Below are positions 55,280 through 64,000 of a DNA stretch of 64,000 bases, piece by piece. The position numbers and the translations under genes are program-made. The notes beneath the pieces were generated by a model. That model worked only from the letters and a program-made list of their open reading frames with translations, was not told where the DNA came from and ran no database searches. Every line of letters begins with the position of its first letter. The first letter of the stretch is position 1. This DNA comes from Marinobacter sp. C7 (GTDB lineage: Bacteria > Pseudomonadota > Gammaproteobacteria > Pseudomonadales > Oleiphilaceae): NCBI RefSeq assembly GCF_022343555.1, contig NZ_JAKQZH010000005.1:62001-126000 (forward strand), read 5' to 3'.

Positions 55280-56684
55280 GGCCCGTCCTCCCGGGAATGC
55301 CTCTCAATGCCAGACCGAAGGCATCGGGCAACGCTGTATTGGGCTCGAACCGCTCTGCATCGTCAAAGATGCGCATGCGGGTCAGCCACTGCTCGAACTC
55401 CGGCGCCGGCCGGAGCCCCAGCACCCGGCGCGCGTAAAGGGCATCGTGGAAGGAGGTGGTCTGGTAGTTCAGCATGATGTCATCCGAGCCCGGAATGCCC
55501 ATGATGAAGGTGCAGCCCGCCACGCCCAGAAGCGTCAGCAGGTTGTCCATGTCGTTCTGGTCCGCCTCGGCGTGGTTGGTGTAGCAGATGTCACAGCCCA
55601 TGGGCAGGCCAAGCAACTTGCCGCAGAAGTGGTCCTCCAGGCCGGCACGGATGATTTCCTTGCCGTCGAACAGATATTCCGGCCCGATGAACCCGACAAC
55701 CGTATTCACCAGCAGCGGAGCGAACGTGCGGGCCACCGCATACGCCCGGGCCTCGCACGTTTGCTGGTCAATCCCGTGGTGAGCATTGGCAGACAACGCA
55801 CTGCCCTGCCCGGTCTCGAAATACATGACGTTATTGCCGACCGTGCGCCGGTTGAGAGACAACGCCGCCTCCCGGGCCTCGCTGAGGGTTGCCAGATCAA
55901 AGCCAAAGCTCCGGTTGGTGGCCTCGGTGCCGCCAATGGACTGGAACACCAGATCCACCGGCGCCCCCTGCTCGATGGCTTCCAGGGTGTTGGTAACGTG
56001 AGTGAGAACGCAGGACTGGGTGGGGATCTCGTATTTCCGGATGACCTCGTCCATCATCCGCAGCAGTTTGATGGTCTGGCTGACGTTGTCCGTGGCGGGA
56101 TTGATTCCGATGACCGCATCGCCATTGCCATACAGCAGACCGTCGAGAATACTGGCCGCGATGCCGGCTACATCGTCAGTAGGATGATTCGGCTGCAGGC
56201 GGGTGGAGAGACGCCCCGGCAAGCCAATGGTGTTCCTGAAGCCCGTCACCACCTCGCACTTGCGGGCGACCAGGATCAGGTCCTGATTGCGCATCAGCTT
56301 TGATACCGCTGCCACCATCTCCGGTGTCAGTCCGGGGCGCAGTGCCTTGAGGACAGCCGGCGTGGCGTGGTCGCTCAACAACCAGTTCCGGAAACCGCCG
56401 ACGGTCAGGTGAGAGACCGGCGCGAAGGCCTGAGCATCGTGCCCGTCCAGAATCAGACGGGTAACCTCATCGGACTCGTACGGCACGAGCGCTTCGTTCA
56501 AAAACCGTTTTAAGGGGATGTCGGCCAGACACATCTGGGCCACCACGCGCTCTTCAGCACTGGAGGCGGCCACGCCCGCTAGCCGATCACCGGATCGGGC
56601 GGGGGTCGCCTTGGCCAGAACGTCACCCAGGTTCCTGAACGACCAGGTCCGGGTCCCCAGCTGATAGCGGTATGGATGCGACAT
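55272..56684 (-). CDS. eutB: Ethanolamine ammonia-lyase large subunit
   Basis: 470 residues against about 453 in E. coli. Seen: TFAPLLVNTVVGFIGPEYLFDGKEIIRAGLEDHF in parts, PMGCDICYTNHAEADQND and FIMGIPGSDDIMLNYQTTSFHDA, all core EutB segments. No microcompartment genes are adjacent; ethanolamine use here is probably not carboxysome-like. Acetaldehyde made here could in principle use CmtH, but that gene is 29 kb away. Confidence 0.95.
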   Translation of the reverse strand: MSHPYRYQLGTRTWSFRNLGDVLAKATPARSGDRLAGVAASSAEERVVAQMCLADIPLKRFLNEALVPYESDEVTRLILDGHDAQAFAPVSHLTVGGFRNWLLSDHATPAVLKALRPGLTPEMVAAVSKLMRNQDLILVARKCEVVTGFRNTIGLPGRLSTRLQPNHPTDDVAGIAASILDGLLYGNGDAVIGINPATDNVSQTIKLLRMMDEVIRKYEIPTQSCVLTHVTNTLEAIEQGAPVDLVFQSIGGTEATNRSFGFDLATLSEAREAALSLNRRTVGNNVMYFETGQGSALSANAHHGIDQQTCEARAYAVARTFAPLLVNTVVGFIGPEYLFDGKEIIRAGLEDHFCGKLLGLPMGCDICYTNHAEADQNDMDNLLTLLGVAGCTFIMGIPGSDDIMLNYQTTSFHDALYARRVLGLRPAPEFEQWLTRMRIFDDAERFEPNTALPDAFGLALRGIPGRTGHD

Positions 56685-56754
56685 AGACTTCCCTGCCTCC
56701 TTCTTATCTCCCTAATGTACGGATGCAGGCGCGGTATGTCTCGTAAAAGTGGCA

Positions 56755-56778
56755 GCCACACTCCGGGCGGAGTGTGGC
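56755..56778 (-). terminator. Terminator hairpin between a lipoprotein gene and eutB
   Basis: GCCACACTCC pairs with GGAGTGTGGC around a four-base loop, 14 bases past the lipoprotein stop. A short T-run (ACTTTTACG) follows on the minus strand. Confidence 0.7.
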
Positions 56779-56792
56779 CGTGACTGGTTTCA

Positions 56793-57791
56793 TCACTGGG
56801 TAGGCAGGGCAACCGTTTTATCGGCGGTTACGGCCGGATCCGACAGGGCACCTGTCAGGCCCGCGTCCAGGAACGGAGTGCCGGCGGCATCACAGGTCTC
56901 GTAGTACTCGACGGTGCTGTCATTCAGAATCACTTCCATCGCCGGGCCCGGTTGCAGCGTGCTGGCACCGTAGCGGACGTCAATCTTGCCATCACCGGCA
57001 ACCCTCATATGGCCGGAGCTCGGGCAGGTCTCATACATGTTCGCGGTGATCTTCGTCGGGGTGGTGATGCTGAGGTAGCCGTCAATCGCCGATCCGACGA
57101 GCTGGCTGTTCATCGTCAGGGTCAGAACATCGCCCTTGATCACCATATTGATCTGGGAGTTCCGCAAGGCCACGTACTGATTGCCGTAAAGGTACTCCAG
57201 CGCAGGCGTGGTGATCGTTGCGTTCAGATCGGACTCACTGGTGCCGGAGACTGAGATGCTCTGGCGACCGACGATGCCCACGGGTATCTCATCAACGCCC
57301 AGTTTGCCCGAGATGTCGTAGGACTCGGTGAGCGTGATGCCGTTACCGCCATCGGTATACCTGGCTTCCGCCGACATGGTTCCGTCCAGCAGCAGGTACT
57401 CACCGTAATTGGGCACCACACAGTTATCAAACTGGTACTCGGAATAGTCGCGAGTAGCGGTGAACTCCTCGGTAATCGTCAGGTTACCGTTGGCCTCCGA
57501 GCAGTACTGATCCGCAGCAACGGCCATCGCGGTCATGCCCGTGGTGCCCAGTGCAAACTCAACGTCGGACATGAAACTCTCGATGGCGGCAACGTCGTCG
57601 TACATGACCGCTGCAGCATCCAGATCGCTCAACGTGCGGATGGATGCAGTTTGGTCACCGTAGCCGGAGGGATCCAGTTGCAACGTCGCGGTTGCGGAAC
57701 CGCCGCCATCTCCTCCGCCGCCCCCACAGCCGGCCAGAACACCTGTGGCGGCAAAGGCCACGCCGGTCAAAACCCTGGAATTCATTTTCAT
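56793..57791 (-). CDS. Lipoprotein of unknown function
   Basis: 332 residues from ATG 57791, with GGGAG six bases upstream; longer frame not accepted. Lipobox LAGC with a Gly-rich linker (GGGGGDGGGS) after the signal. The mature part is beta-rich, with four or so Cys (YCSEANG, FDNCVVPNYG, ETCPSSGH, YETCDAAG) suggesting disulfides. No known family recognised. Confidence 0.8.
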   Translation of the reverse strand: MKMNSRVLTGVAFAATGVLAGCGGGGGDGGGSATATLQLDPSGYGDQTASIRTLSDLDAAAVMYDDVAAIESFMSDVEFALGTTGMTAMAVAADQYCSEANGNLTITEEFTATRDYSEYQFDNCVVPNYGEYLLLDGTMSAEARYTDGGNGITLTESYDISGKLGVDEIPVGIVGRQSISVSGTSESDLNATITTPALEYLYGNQYVALRNSQINMVIKGDVLTLTMNSQLVGSAIDGYLSITTPTKITANMYETCPSSGHMRVAGDGKIDVRYGASTLQPGPAMEVILNDSTVEYYETCDAAGTPFLDAGLTGALSDPAVTADKTVALPTQ

Positions 57792-58066
57792 TACTCGCTC
57801 CCTTTTGGTTTTTTTCGCAATATCCGTTAGACAGGAATGCCGGCTTTTCCGAGCGCCACGCTGAAAAACCACATTCAGTCTATGGGTATAATAATGCGTC
57901 AGTCTGATGCGCCACTGAAGCAGGAGTTTGTAACAGTTGGTATGTATTTTCTGTGTCCGAAGTCTGACAAAGCGACTTCGCCCGGTGCACTGGTCATCTG
58001 CGCCAATGGAGCGAGCCCCGAAAACCGGATAGCCTTCTGCCAGCCAAAATAAAAAAGGAGCGGAGA

Positions 58067-58813
58067 ATGCGACGTAACATCCTGATTACCGGAGCCAGCA
58101 GCGGACTGGGCATGGGCATGGCCCGAGCGTGGGCGGCCAAAGGCTGCAACCTGGCGCTGTGCGCCCGGCGGGTTGAAAACCTGGAAGCGCTCCAGCACGA
58201 GCTGACCACGACCTACCCGAACATCCGCGTGGTCATCCAGGCGCTGGACGTGTGCGATTACGAGCAGGTGCCCAAGGTGTTTCAAAGCTTCAAAGAGGAA
58301 CTGGGCGGTCTCGACCGTATCGTGGTCAACGCCGGCATGGCCAGCAGCCACGGCATCGGCCAGGGGCACTTCGCCTCCAACCGCCAGGCGGCGGAGACCA
58401 ACTTCGTGGCCGCGATTGCCCAGTGCGAGGCGGCCATGGAGATCTTCCGGGCACAGAGCTCGGGCCACCTGGTGCTGATGTCCTCGGTCAGTGGCGTGCG
58501 GGGCTTCCGGGGCGCCATGAACGTCTATGCCGCCACCAAGGCCGCCGTGGCCTCCCTGGCCGAAGGCCTGCAACTGGACACCGAAGGCACGGCCATCCGG
58601 GTGACCAACATCATGCCCGGCTACATCCTCACCGACATCAACCGCAGCACCAAGAATGCGCCCTTCCGGGTGGACCTGGAGACTGGCGTGGCGGCCCTGG
58701 TGAGCGCCATCGATAAAGAGAAACGCCGCGCCTACGTGCCCTGGTGGCCGTGGACGCCGCTGAGCTACGTGCTCAAGGCACTGCCGTTCAAGGTCTTTGC
58801 GCGCGCTATGTAA
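58067..58813 (+). CDS. SDR-family oxidoreductase
   Basis: 248 residues. NAD(P) site TGASSGLGMGMARAW at 8-22, NAGMASS, and the catalytic MNVYAATKAAV. C-terminal hydrophobic segment WWPWTPLSYVLKALPF. Substrate unknown. Convergent with the flavin oxidoreductase gene nine bases away. Confidence 0.88.
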   Translation: MRRNILITGASSGLGMGMARAWAAKGCNLALCARRVENLEALQHELTTTYPNIRVVIQALDVCDYEQVPKVFQSFKEELGGLDRIVVNAGMASSHGIGQGHFASNRQAAETNFVAAIAQCEAAMEIFRAQSSGHLVLMSSVSGVRGFRGAMNVYAATKAAVASLAEGLQLDTEGTAIRVTNIMPGYILTDINRSTKNAPFRVDLETGVAALVSAIDKEKRRAYVPWWPWTPLSYVLKALPFKVFARAM

Positions 58814-58822
58814 TAAGAGTAA

Positions 58823-60154
58823 TCAGGTGCTGCGACGCCGGCGGGCCTTCTTCACCCGCCGGGCCCGACTGAGTTCATCTTTCAGATAGGCACCCACAGC
58901 CGTGAGCAGGCCCAGATCCGGATCGGCCTGCTCGTTGTCCGCCAGCCGGAAAATCTGCTGGTAATACCAGGCCTGACCGCCCAGTACGTTAATCACCTTG
59001 AACGGCATCAGCGGACTGGCCGGCGAGAAGACGCCGCTCTGGGCGAGCTTGAGGTGATCCTCGTGGCAGACCGTCTTGTCGATACGCCCCTCGAGCAGGT
59101 CTTTGGGCGTATCCGGATCGGTGCAGAGCGGACGGCCCAGGCCGATCACATCGGTCTCGCCGTTGGCGACCACCTCTTCCATAAACGCCCGAGTCCGGAA
59201 ACCACCGGTCACCATCAGCGGGCAATCGCAGACTTCGCGAATCTTCTGGGCGTAATCCAGGAAATAGGCCTCCCGCTTGCGGGTACTCTCCCGCATGGCC
59301 GGCCCCTCGCTCGCGGTGTCCGCATCACCGCTGTAGCCAAGCAATCGCGGCTGCTCATAGGTGCCACCGGACACCTCCAGCAGATCGATCCCCTCCTCAT
59401 TGAGCCAGCGCACCACGTTCACGCACTCGTCCAGGGTAAACCCGCCCTTGCGGAAATCGTCGGAATTGAGTTTGACCGCCACCGGGAAATCCGGCCCCAC
59501 CGCCGCACGCGTCGCCCGAACCACTTCCAGCAGGAAACGGGCACGGTTCTCCAGTGACCCACCCCAACGGTCGGTCCGCTGGTTGGTGACCGGAGAGAGG
59601 AAGGACGATAGCAAATACCCGTGAGCCCCATGCACCTGAACACCGGTAAATCCAGCATCCTTGGCAATCTGGGCAACGTTGGCAAAACGCTGGATAAAAT
59701 CGAGGATCTCCGGCTCCGTCAACGCCCGCGGGCGGGCATAGTTGCCCATCAGGGACAGCTGAACCGCCGAAGGCCCCATCGGCTGGGAGGTGACATAGCG
59801 TGGCGACTGCCGACCGGCATGGGAGATCTGCATCCACAGATGGTTGCCATTGCGGGTGCCGGCTTCGGCCCAGGCCCGCAATTGCGCCATACCCTCCGGC
59901 TCACCCTCCGCCGGCGCCGGATCGATGGCCACATTACCCGGCCGCTCCAGCACCCGGTGGTCGATCATTACGTTGCCGGTGATCTGCAACCCCGCACCGC
60001 CATCGGACCAGCGTCCGTAGAGAGTTCCGTGGCGGTGGGTGGCGTGTAAGTGGTCGTCTGACAGCCCCTCAGTCATGGCGGCCTTGGCGATTCGGTTGGG
60101 TAAGACTGCTCCGCAGGGGAGTTTCAGGGGTTGGGCCAGGGGGGATTGGGGCAT
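58823..60154 (-). CDS. Old yellow enzyme-type flavin oxidoreductase
   Basis: 443 residues. FMN-binding barrel with NRIAKAAMTEGL, MQISHAGRQS, FTGVQVHGAHGYLLSSFLSP, RWGGSLENRARF and LEVSGGTYEQP. NADH:flavin oxidoreductase family; reduces activated alkenes. Extra C-terminal basic tail (RRVKKARRRRS). Confidence 0.9.
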   Translation of the reverse strand: MPQSPLAQPLKLPCGAVLPNRIAKAAMTEGLSDDHLHATHRHGTLYGRWSDGGAGLQITGNVMIDHRVLERPGNVAIDPAPAEGEPEGMAQLRAWAEAGTRNGNHLWMQISHAGRQSPRYVTSQPMGPSAVQLSLMGNYARPRALTEPEILDFIQRFANVAQIAKDAGFTGVQVHGAHGYLLSSFLSPVTNQRTDRWGGSLENRARFLLEVVRATRAAVGPDFPVAVKLNSDDFRKGGFTLDECVNVVRWLNEEGIDLLEVSGGTYEQPRLLGYSGDADTASEGPAMRESTRKREAYFLDYAQKIREVCDCPLMVTGGFRTRAFMEEVVANGETDVIGLGRPLCTDPDTPKDLLEGRIDKTVCHEDHLKLAQSGVFSPASPLMPFKVINVLGGQAWYYQQIFRLADNEQADPDLGLLTAVGAYLKDELSRARRVKKARRRRST

Positions 60155-60429
60155 AACATCTTCCTGATGCTTGTTGATTTTTAGGTTCCTGGATCATGTG
60201 TCACGCAAAAGAAGCAAACCATGGCCCGCCGGGCCTTTCGTGGGTGTTAGATCGATATTCATCATTAACATGAGAGTTCATCGATGATGCGAGGGTTTTA
60301 CGATTAAATGATCTCCATGGCATCGTCGATCATGCGTGGCCCGACTACGTCCGAAGAGAACTATAGCAGCTGAACGACGAGAGGAGCCGTTGCTGAAAGG
60401 AAGTGAGATTTGAGGAGTAGATTGAAACG
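60155..60429. other. Gene-free region
   Basis: Between the OYE gene start and the tRNA terminator. An open frame on the minus strand at 60278-60490 overlaps the tRNA and is not accepted. It should hold the promoter of the OYE gene; nothing else recognised. Confidence 0.5.
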
Positions 60430-60458
60430 AAAAAAGCCGGTCAAAGACCGGCTTTTTT
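60430..60458 (-). terminator. Terminator of the tRNA-fMet transcript
   Basis: GCCGGTC and GACCGGC flanked by A/T runs form a 13-bp stem with a three-base loop and end in TTTTTT. It lies five bases past the tRNA CCA end. Confidence 0.92.
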
Positions 60459-60463
60459 CTAAT

Positions 60464-60540
<77 letters not shown>

Positions 60541-60619
60541 TCAAAACTGGTTGTCTTTCGGGGCTGCCCCCGATCAACGTGGCGCGTATATTAAGGACCG
60601 GGAGCGGGCCTGTCAATTG

Positions 60620-61300
60620 TTAATTTTCAAACAAGTCCGTCGGGAAGTGAAGTTCCTCGGCGGGCGCTTCACTTGGGGCTTTAAAGAAACCCACCGTATC
60701 GATCACTTCCTGTACCGGACGGAACGAACGCCGGTGTTCCGGAGTGGCGCCGAGTCGTCTCAGGGCTTCGAGGTGCACGGGTGTGGGATAGCCTTTGTGC
60801 TTGCCCAGCTCGTAACCGGGGTACTGCTCTTCCAGTGTTTCCATCTCCCGGTCACGGGTGACCTTGGCGAGGATGGAGGCAGCGCTGATTTCGGCGACGC
60901 GGCTGTCACCCTTGATCACCGGCTCCGACGGCCAGTGCCACTTCGGGCAACGGTTGCCGTCCACCAGGACGTACTCGGGCGCGATGGCGAGGCCCGCGAC
61001 GGCCCGTTCCATCGCTAGCATGGTGGCCTGATAGATGTTGAGCTCGTCGATCTCGCTGGCCTCGCAGCGGCCGAGGCTCCAGGCCGCGGCTTTTTCGATG
61101 ATTTCATCGTACAGGGCCAGGCGCTTTTTCTCGGTGAGCTTTTTCGAATCCGCCAGGCCGGCAATGGGTTTTTCCGGATCGAGGATGACGGCAGCCGTGA
61201 CCACCGCACCGATCAGGGGGCCGCGCCCGACTTCATCGACACCGGCCAGCAAGCGGCCCTCATACCGGCATTCGAACGGGGGCAAGGGTGCTTTGGCCAT
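60620..61300 (-). CDS. rnhB: Ribonuclease HII
   Basis: 226 residues. Active acidic residues D22 and E23 in [16 protein letters not shown] and Asp in [20 protein letters not shown] and [12 protein letters not shown] are the usual marks. It removes ribonucleotides in DNA. Coupled to lpxB through a TGATG overlap. Confidence 0.97.
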   Translation of the reverse strand: MAKAPLPPFECRYEGRLLAGVDEVGRGPLIGAVVTAAVILDPEKPIAGLADSKKLTEKKRLALYDEIIEKAAAWSLGRCEASEIDELNIYQATMLAMERAVAGLAIAPEYVLVDGNRCPKWHWPSEPVIKGDSRVAEISAASILAKVTRDREMETLEEQYPGYELGKHKGYPTPVHLEALRRLGATPEHRRSFRPVQEVIDTVGFFKAPSEAPAEELHFPTDLFEN

Positions 61301-62481
61301 CAGGCTCTCTCCTCCAGCAGCCCGGAGACGGCCTCTGCCGCCTTTTCATCGGCATTCTGCCGCAGCGTCAGGTGCAACTCGGTAAATGCTCTCTGCAGGC
61401 GCTCCCGCTCTTCCAGGTTCTCCATTCGTTCAAGCACTGCCGCACCAAGGGACTCCGCGGTGGCATCATCCTGCAGTAGCTCCGGTACCAGCGCTTCCTT
61501 CGCGAGAAGGTTCGGCAGAGCCACATGGGGCACCTTCACCAGTCGGGAGAGCAGCGCATAGCTCATGTTGCTCAGGCGATAGCCCACCACCATGGGTTTC
61601 TTGAGCAGCATGGCTTCGAGCGTGGCAGTGCCGGAGGCCAGCAGGACCGCATCGGAGGCGGCCATCACTTCCCGGGACTGGCCGCGCACGATGGTGACCG
61701 GCAGTTTTACGTCGAGGGATTCCACTAGGGCCTGCACCTGCTTCTCACGATCCCGGTTTACACAGGGAATCACCAGCTGGATATCGGGGCGACGCTCCTG
61801 GATCCATCGGCACGCCTCCAGGAACAGGGTGCCAAGACGTTCCACCTCCCCTCCCCGACTGCCGGGCAAGACCGCCAGCAAGGGCGCGTCCGGACTCAAG
61901 CCCAGCTGTTCCCTCGCTTTGCCGGTGTCCGGTTCCAGGGGAATGCGGTCCGCGAGTGGGTGACCCACAAAGGCCACGGGCACGTTGTGCTCTTCGTAGA
62001 AGCGGGCCTCGAACGGGAACAGGGTGAGCATCAGATCGACGGATTTGGCGATCTTGAAGATGCGCTTCTGGCGCCAGGCCCAGACCGACGGGCTGACGTA
62101 GTGCACCGACGGAATGCCTGCCTCGCGGCAGCGGCGTTCAATGGCCAGGGTAAAATCCGGGGAATCGATGCCGATGATCACCTCGGGCCGGTTGGTAAAG
62201 AAGTAGTCCATCAACCGGGCACGGATACTGAACAGTTCCCGGATGCGGCCAAGCACTTCCACCAGCCCCATCACGGAAAGGCGTTCCATGGGCACAAGCG
62301 AGTGGAAGCCCTCAGCGATCATTTCTTCACCGCCGATACCGACGAAATGGGCCTTCGGATAGCGGCGTTTCAGGGAACGGATCAGGCCGGCACCGAGGAT
62401 GTCCCCCGATGCCTCGCCGGCGATCATGGCTATGGTGAGCTTACGCTCGTTGAGACTGGATGGGTTGGCAGGTTCCGTCAC
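61300..62481 (-). CDS. lpxB: Lipid-A-disaccharide synthase
   Basis: 393 residues if it starts at GTG 62481, which has GGAG six bases upstream and follows the lpxA stop; a longer frame from a TTG at 62538 is less likely. Seen: [57 protein letters not shown] and LPGSRGGEV, all LpxB marks. Joins two acylated glucosamine units in lipid A synthesis, at the inner membrane. Confidence 0.96.
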   Translation of the reverse strand: MTEPANPSSLNERKLTIAMIAGEASGDILGAGLIRSLKRRYPKAHFVGIGGEEMIAEGFHSLVPMERLSVMGLVEVLGRIRELFSIRARLMDYFFTNRPEVIIGIDSPDFTLAIERRCREAGIPSVHYVSPSVWAWRQKRIFKIAKSVDLMLTLFPFEARFYEEHNVPVAFVGHPLADRIPLEPDTGKAREQLGLSPDAPLLAVLPGSRGGEVERLGTLFLEACRWIQERRPDIQLVIPCVNRDREKQVQALVESLDVKLPVTIVRGQSREVMAASDAVLLASGTATLEAMLLKKPMVVGYRLSNMSYALLSRLVKVPHVALPNLLAKEALVPELLQDDATAESLGAAVLERMENLEERERLQRAFTELHLTLRQNADEKAAEAVSGLLEERA

Positions 62482-62497
62482 CGGAAGCTCCGGCTGA

Positions 62498-63289
62498 TCA
62501 GCGAATGATGCCGCGGTGTGCTCCGCGCAGGGATTCAATGAGCGGTCGAACTTCCGGAACGTCGCCGTAGTTGTTCTCCAGTTCCTCGACCGCCTGCTCG
62601 GTGGTCAGGCCCTGGCGATAGATAGTCTTGTACGCCCGGCGGAGTGTGAGCAAGGCCTCTTTGCTGAAGCCACGGCGCTTGAGGCCTTCCGCGTTCAGGC
62701 CATGAGGCTCGGCGGACTGGCCACTGGCCATCACGTAGGCCGGTATGTCCTTGAGCACGATGCTGCCACCGGCCGCCATGCTGTGGGGACCGATGTTGCA
62801 GAACTGGTGCACCATGGTGCCACCACCGAGGATGGCAAAATCACCCACGGACACGTGGCCGGCCAGGGTCGCACAGTTCGCCAGAATGGTGTTGTCGCCC
62901 ACGATGCAGTCGTGTGCCACATGGACGTAGGCCATCAGCAGATTGCCGTTGCCAATGCGGGTCTCGCCGCGATCCTGGACGGTGCCCCGGTGAATGGTGC
63001 AGTTCTCCCGGATAACGTTGTCGTCGCCAATTACCAGGGTGGTCGGCTCGCCAGCGTATTTCTTGTCCTGGCACTCTTCGCCAACGCTGGAGAACTGGAA
63101 AATCCGGTTATTGCGCCCGATAACCGTGGGACCCTTGATCACCACGTGGGACAGGATTTCGGTGCCCTCACCGATTTCCACGCCCGGCCCGATATAGCTC
63201 CACGGGCCAACAGTCACGTTGTCCGCCAGCTTGGCTGATGGGTCTACAATCGCTTGAGGATGGACACCCGACCAGTCATTTGTCGCCAT
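62498..63289 (-). CDS. lpxA: UDP-N-acetylglucosamine acyltransferase
   Basis: 263 residues from ATG 63289. Left-handed beta helix of hexapeptide repeats: VHPQAIVDPSAKLADNVTVGPWS in parts, LMAYVHVAHDCIVGDN with the catalytic His, and MASGQSAEPHGLNAEGLKRRGF. First step of lipid A synthesis. TGATG overlap with fabZ. Confidence 0.97.
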   Translation of the reverse strand: MATNDWSGVHPQAIVDPSAKLADNVTVGPWSYIGPGVEIGEGTEILSHVVIKGPTVIGRNNRIFQFSSVGEECQDKKYAGEPTTLVIGDDNVIRENCTIHRGTVQDRGETRIGNGNLLMAYVHVAHDCIVGDNTILANCATLAGHVSVGDFAILGGGTMVHQFCNIGPHSMAAGGSIVLKDIPAYVMASGQSAEPHGLNAEGLKRRGFSKEALLTLRRAYKTIYRQGLTTEQAVEELENNYGDVPEVRPLIESLRGAHRGIIR

Positions 63290-63726
63290 CAAACTTCTCT
63301 CTCAGCGGTCAAGATTTCTGCCACGCAGACGACTTCTCCGTCGACCAGCGCTCGGCATTCGAATTTATAGATGCCGCGCTTGCCTGAAATGAACTCCGAC
63401 TCCATATCGAGACGGTCACCCGGCAGTACGGGGCGCTTGAACCGGGCCTTGCTCGACCCGGCGAGGTATTGTACCACGCCGTCGGCGGGTTTCCGGCCTA
63501 CCGTCACAAAACCGAGAATGCCTGACAATTGTGCCATGGCTTCGATGATGAGCACGCCGGGCATGATCGGATTGTTCGGGAAATGGCCCTGAAAGAAAGG
63601 CTCATTGAAGGAAATGTTCTTGTAACCCTTGATTGATGTTCCCTTTTCAACCTCGGTGACCCGGTCCACCAGCAAGAACGGGTACCGATGTGGCAGGTAT
63701 TCAAGAATTTCGTCAATTTGCATCAT
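63289..63726 (-). CDS. fabZ: 3-hydroxyacyl-ACP dehydratase
   Basis: 145 residues. [11 protein letters not shown], the catalytic His in [22 protein letters not shown] and the Glu in the same segment. Dehydrates 3-hydroxyacyl-ACP in fatty acid synthesis and sits between lpxD and lpxA as usual. Confidence 0.97.
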   Translation of the reverse strand: MMQIDEILEYLPHRYPFLLVDRVTEVEKGTSIKGYKNISFNEPFFQGHFPNNPIMPGVLIIEAMAQLSGILGFVTVGRKPADGVVQYLAGSSKARFKRPVLPGDRLDMESEFISGKRGIYKFECRALVDGEVVCVAEILTAEREV

Positions 63727-63737
63727 GTTGGTCGGCC

Positions 63738-64000
63738 TCAGCCCTCTAATTTCTTTTCCAGTTCCTTGACCCGCCGTGCAAGCACATCGAGCTGGCGGAA
63801 GCGCACGGCGTTCTTACGCCATTGCCGGTTGGTATCCGCGCTGGTGCCCGAGGAGTAGACTCCCGGTTCGCGGATATCGCCGGTGACCAGGGTCATGCCC
63901 GTAAGGTGCACCTGGTCGGCGATTTCGAGATGGCCCGCCACGCCGGAGGCGCCACCGAAGACACAATGGCGACCGATTCGGGTGCTGCCGGCAATTCCGA
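63738..64000 (-). CDS. lpxD: UDP-3-O-acylglucosamine N-acyltransferase, C-terminal part
   Basis: Only the last 87 or so codons are in the window; the frame stays open to base 64000. It reads [19 protein letters not shown] and then [20 protein letters not shown], the LpxD hexapeptide end, followed by [18 protein letters not shown] and a coiled tail ([12 protein letters not shown]). Apparent short starts inside it are not real starts. Confidence 0.95.
   Translation of the reverse strand, partial: GIAGSTRIGRHCVFGGASGVAGHLEIADQVHLTGMTLVTGDIREPGVYSSGTSADTNRQWRKNAVRFRQLDVLARRVKELEKKLEG

Noticed and set aside
55221..56303. 360-residue open frame on the plus strand
   Set aside because: Antisense to eutB, whose sequence is conserved along its length.

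Overview
The window looks like a gammaproteobacterial chromosome of the Marinobacter type. This rests on gene content and codon style and was not checked by a database search. The right half (about 36.7-64 kb) is moderately GC-rich and chromosome-like: lpxD-fabZ-lpxA-lpxB-rnhB, an initiator tRNA-Met, topB, bolA, eutBC and the glutathione-dependent formaldehyde pathway. The left half (1 to about 36.6 kb) is lower in GC and reads as a mosaic accessory island.

1-11.7 kb is a defence-type region. It holds the end of a small HicA/YcfA-like gene coupled to a prokaryotic viperin-like radical SAM enzyme; a divergent pair made of an unrecognised 668-residue protein and a GIY-YIG nuclease; a type III-like restriction-modification pair with an oversized methyltransferase; and a KAP-family P-loop NTPase. 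11.8-16.6 kb carries genes typical of plasmids and integrative elements: a small CxxC protein, a recombination-directionality-factor-like protein, a YqaJ nuclease, a DUF932 protein, a zinc-ribbon/glycine-rich protein and an AT-rich orphan.

16.8-35.9 kb is one long leftward catabolic block that I read as a p-cumate (4-isopropylbenzoate) meta-cleavage pathway. Reading leftward the order is cmtAa-Ab-Ac-C-B-Ad-D, a cymR-like TetR repressor, cmtE-F-H-G, an acyl-CoA ligase (possibly for the isobutyrate released by CmtE), then an envelope set (DUF1302 barrel, DUF1329, YCF48-like propeller, RND/MMPL transporter). A near-match to the known CymR operator lies just upstream of cmtAa, behind a TTGACA box. 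The two genes cmtG and cmtH are much richer in GC than their neighbours, so the cluster appears to have been assembled from different sources.

35.9-36.7 kb has no recognisable gene but holds three copies of GGGGGTA, which may mark an island edge. To its right lie secreted small enzymes with an AraC regulator (36.7-39.8 kb), an aldo/keto reductase, fghA-adhC with a divergent LysR regulator, a Tll0287-like haem protein, an esterase, an MBL hydrolase, yciO-bolA, topB, a response regulator/FecR/histidine kinase operon whose kinase seems to lack its usual outer sensor domain, two lipoproteins, eutBC, an SDR, an old yellow enzyme homologue, tRNA-fMet and the lipid A genes.
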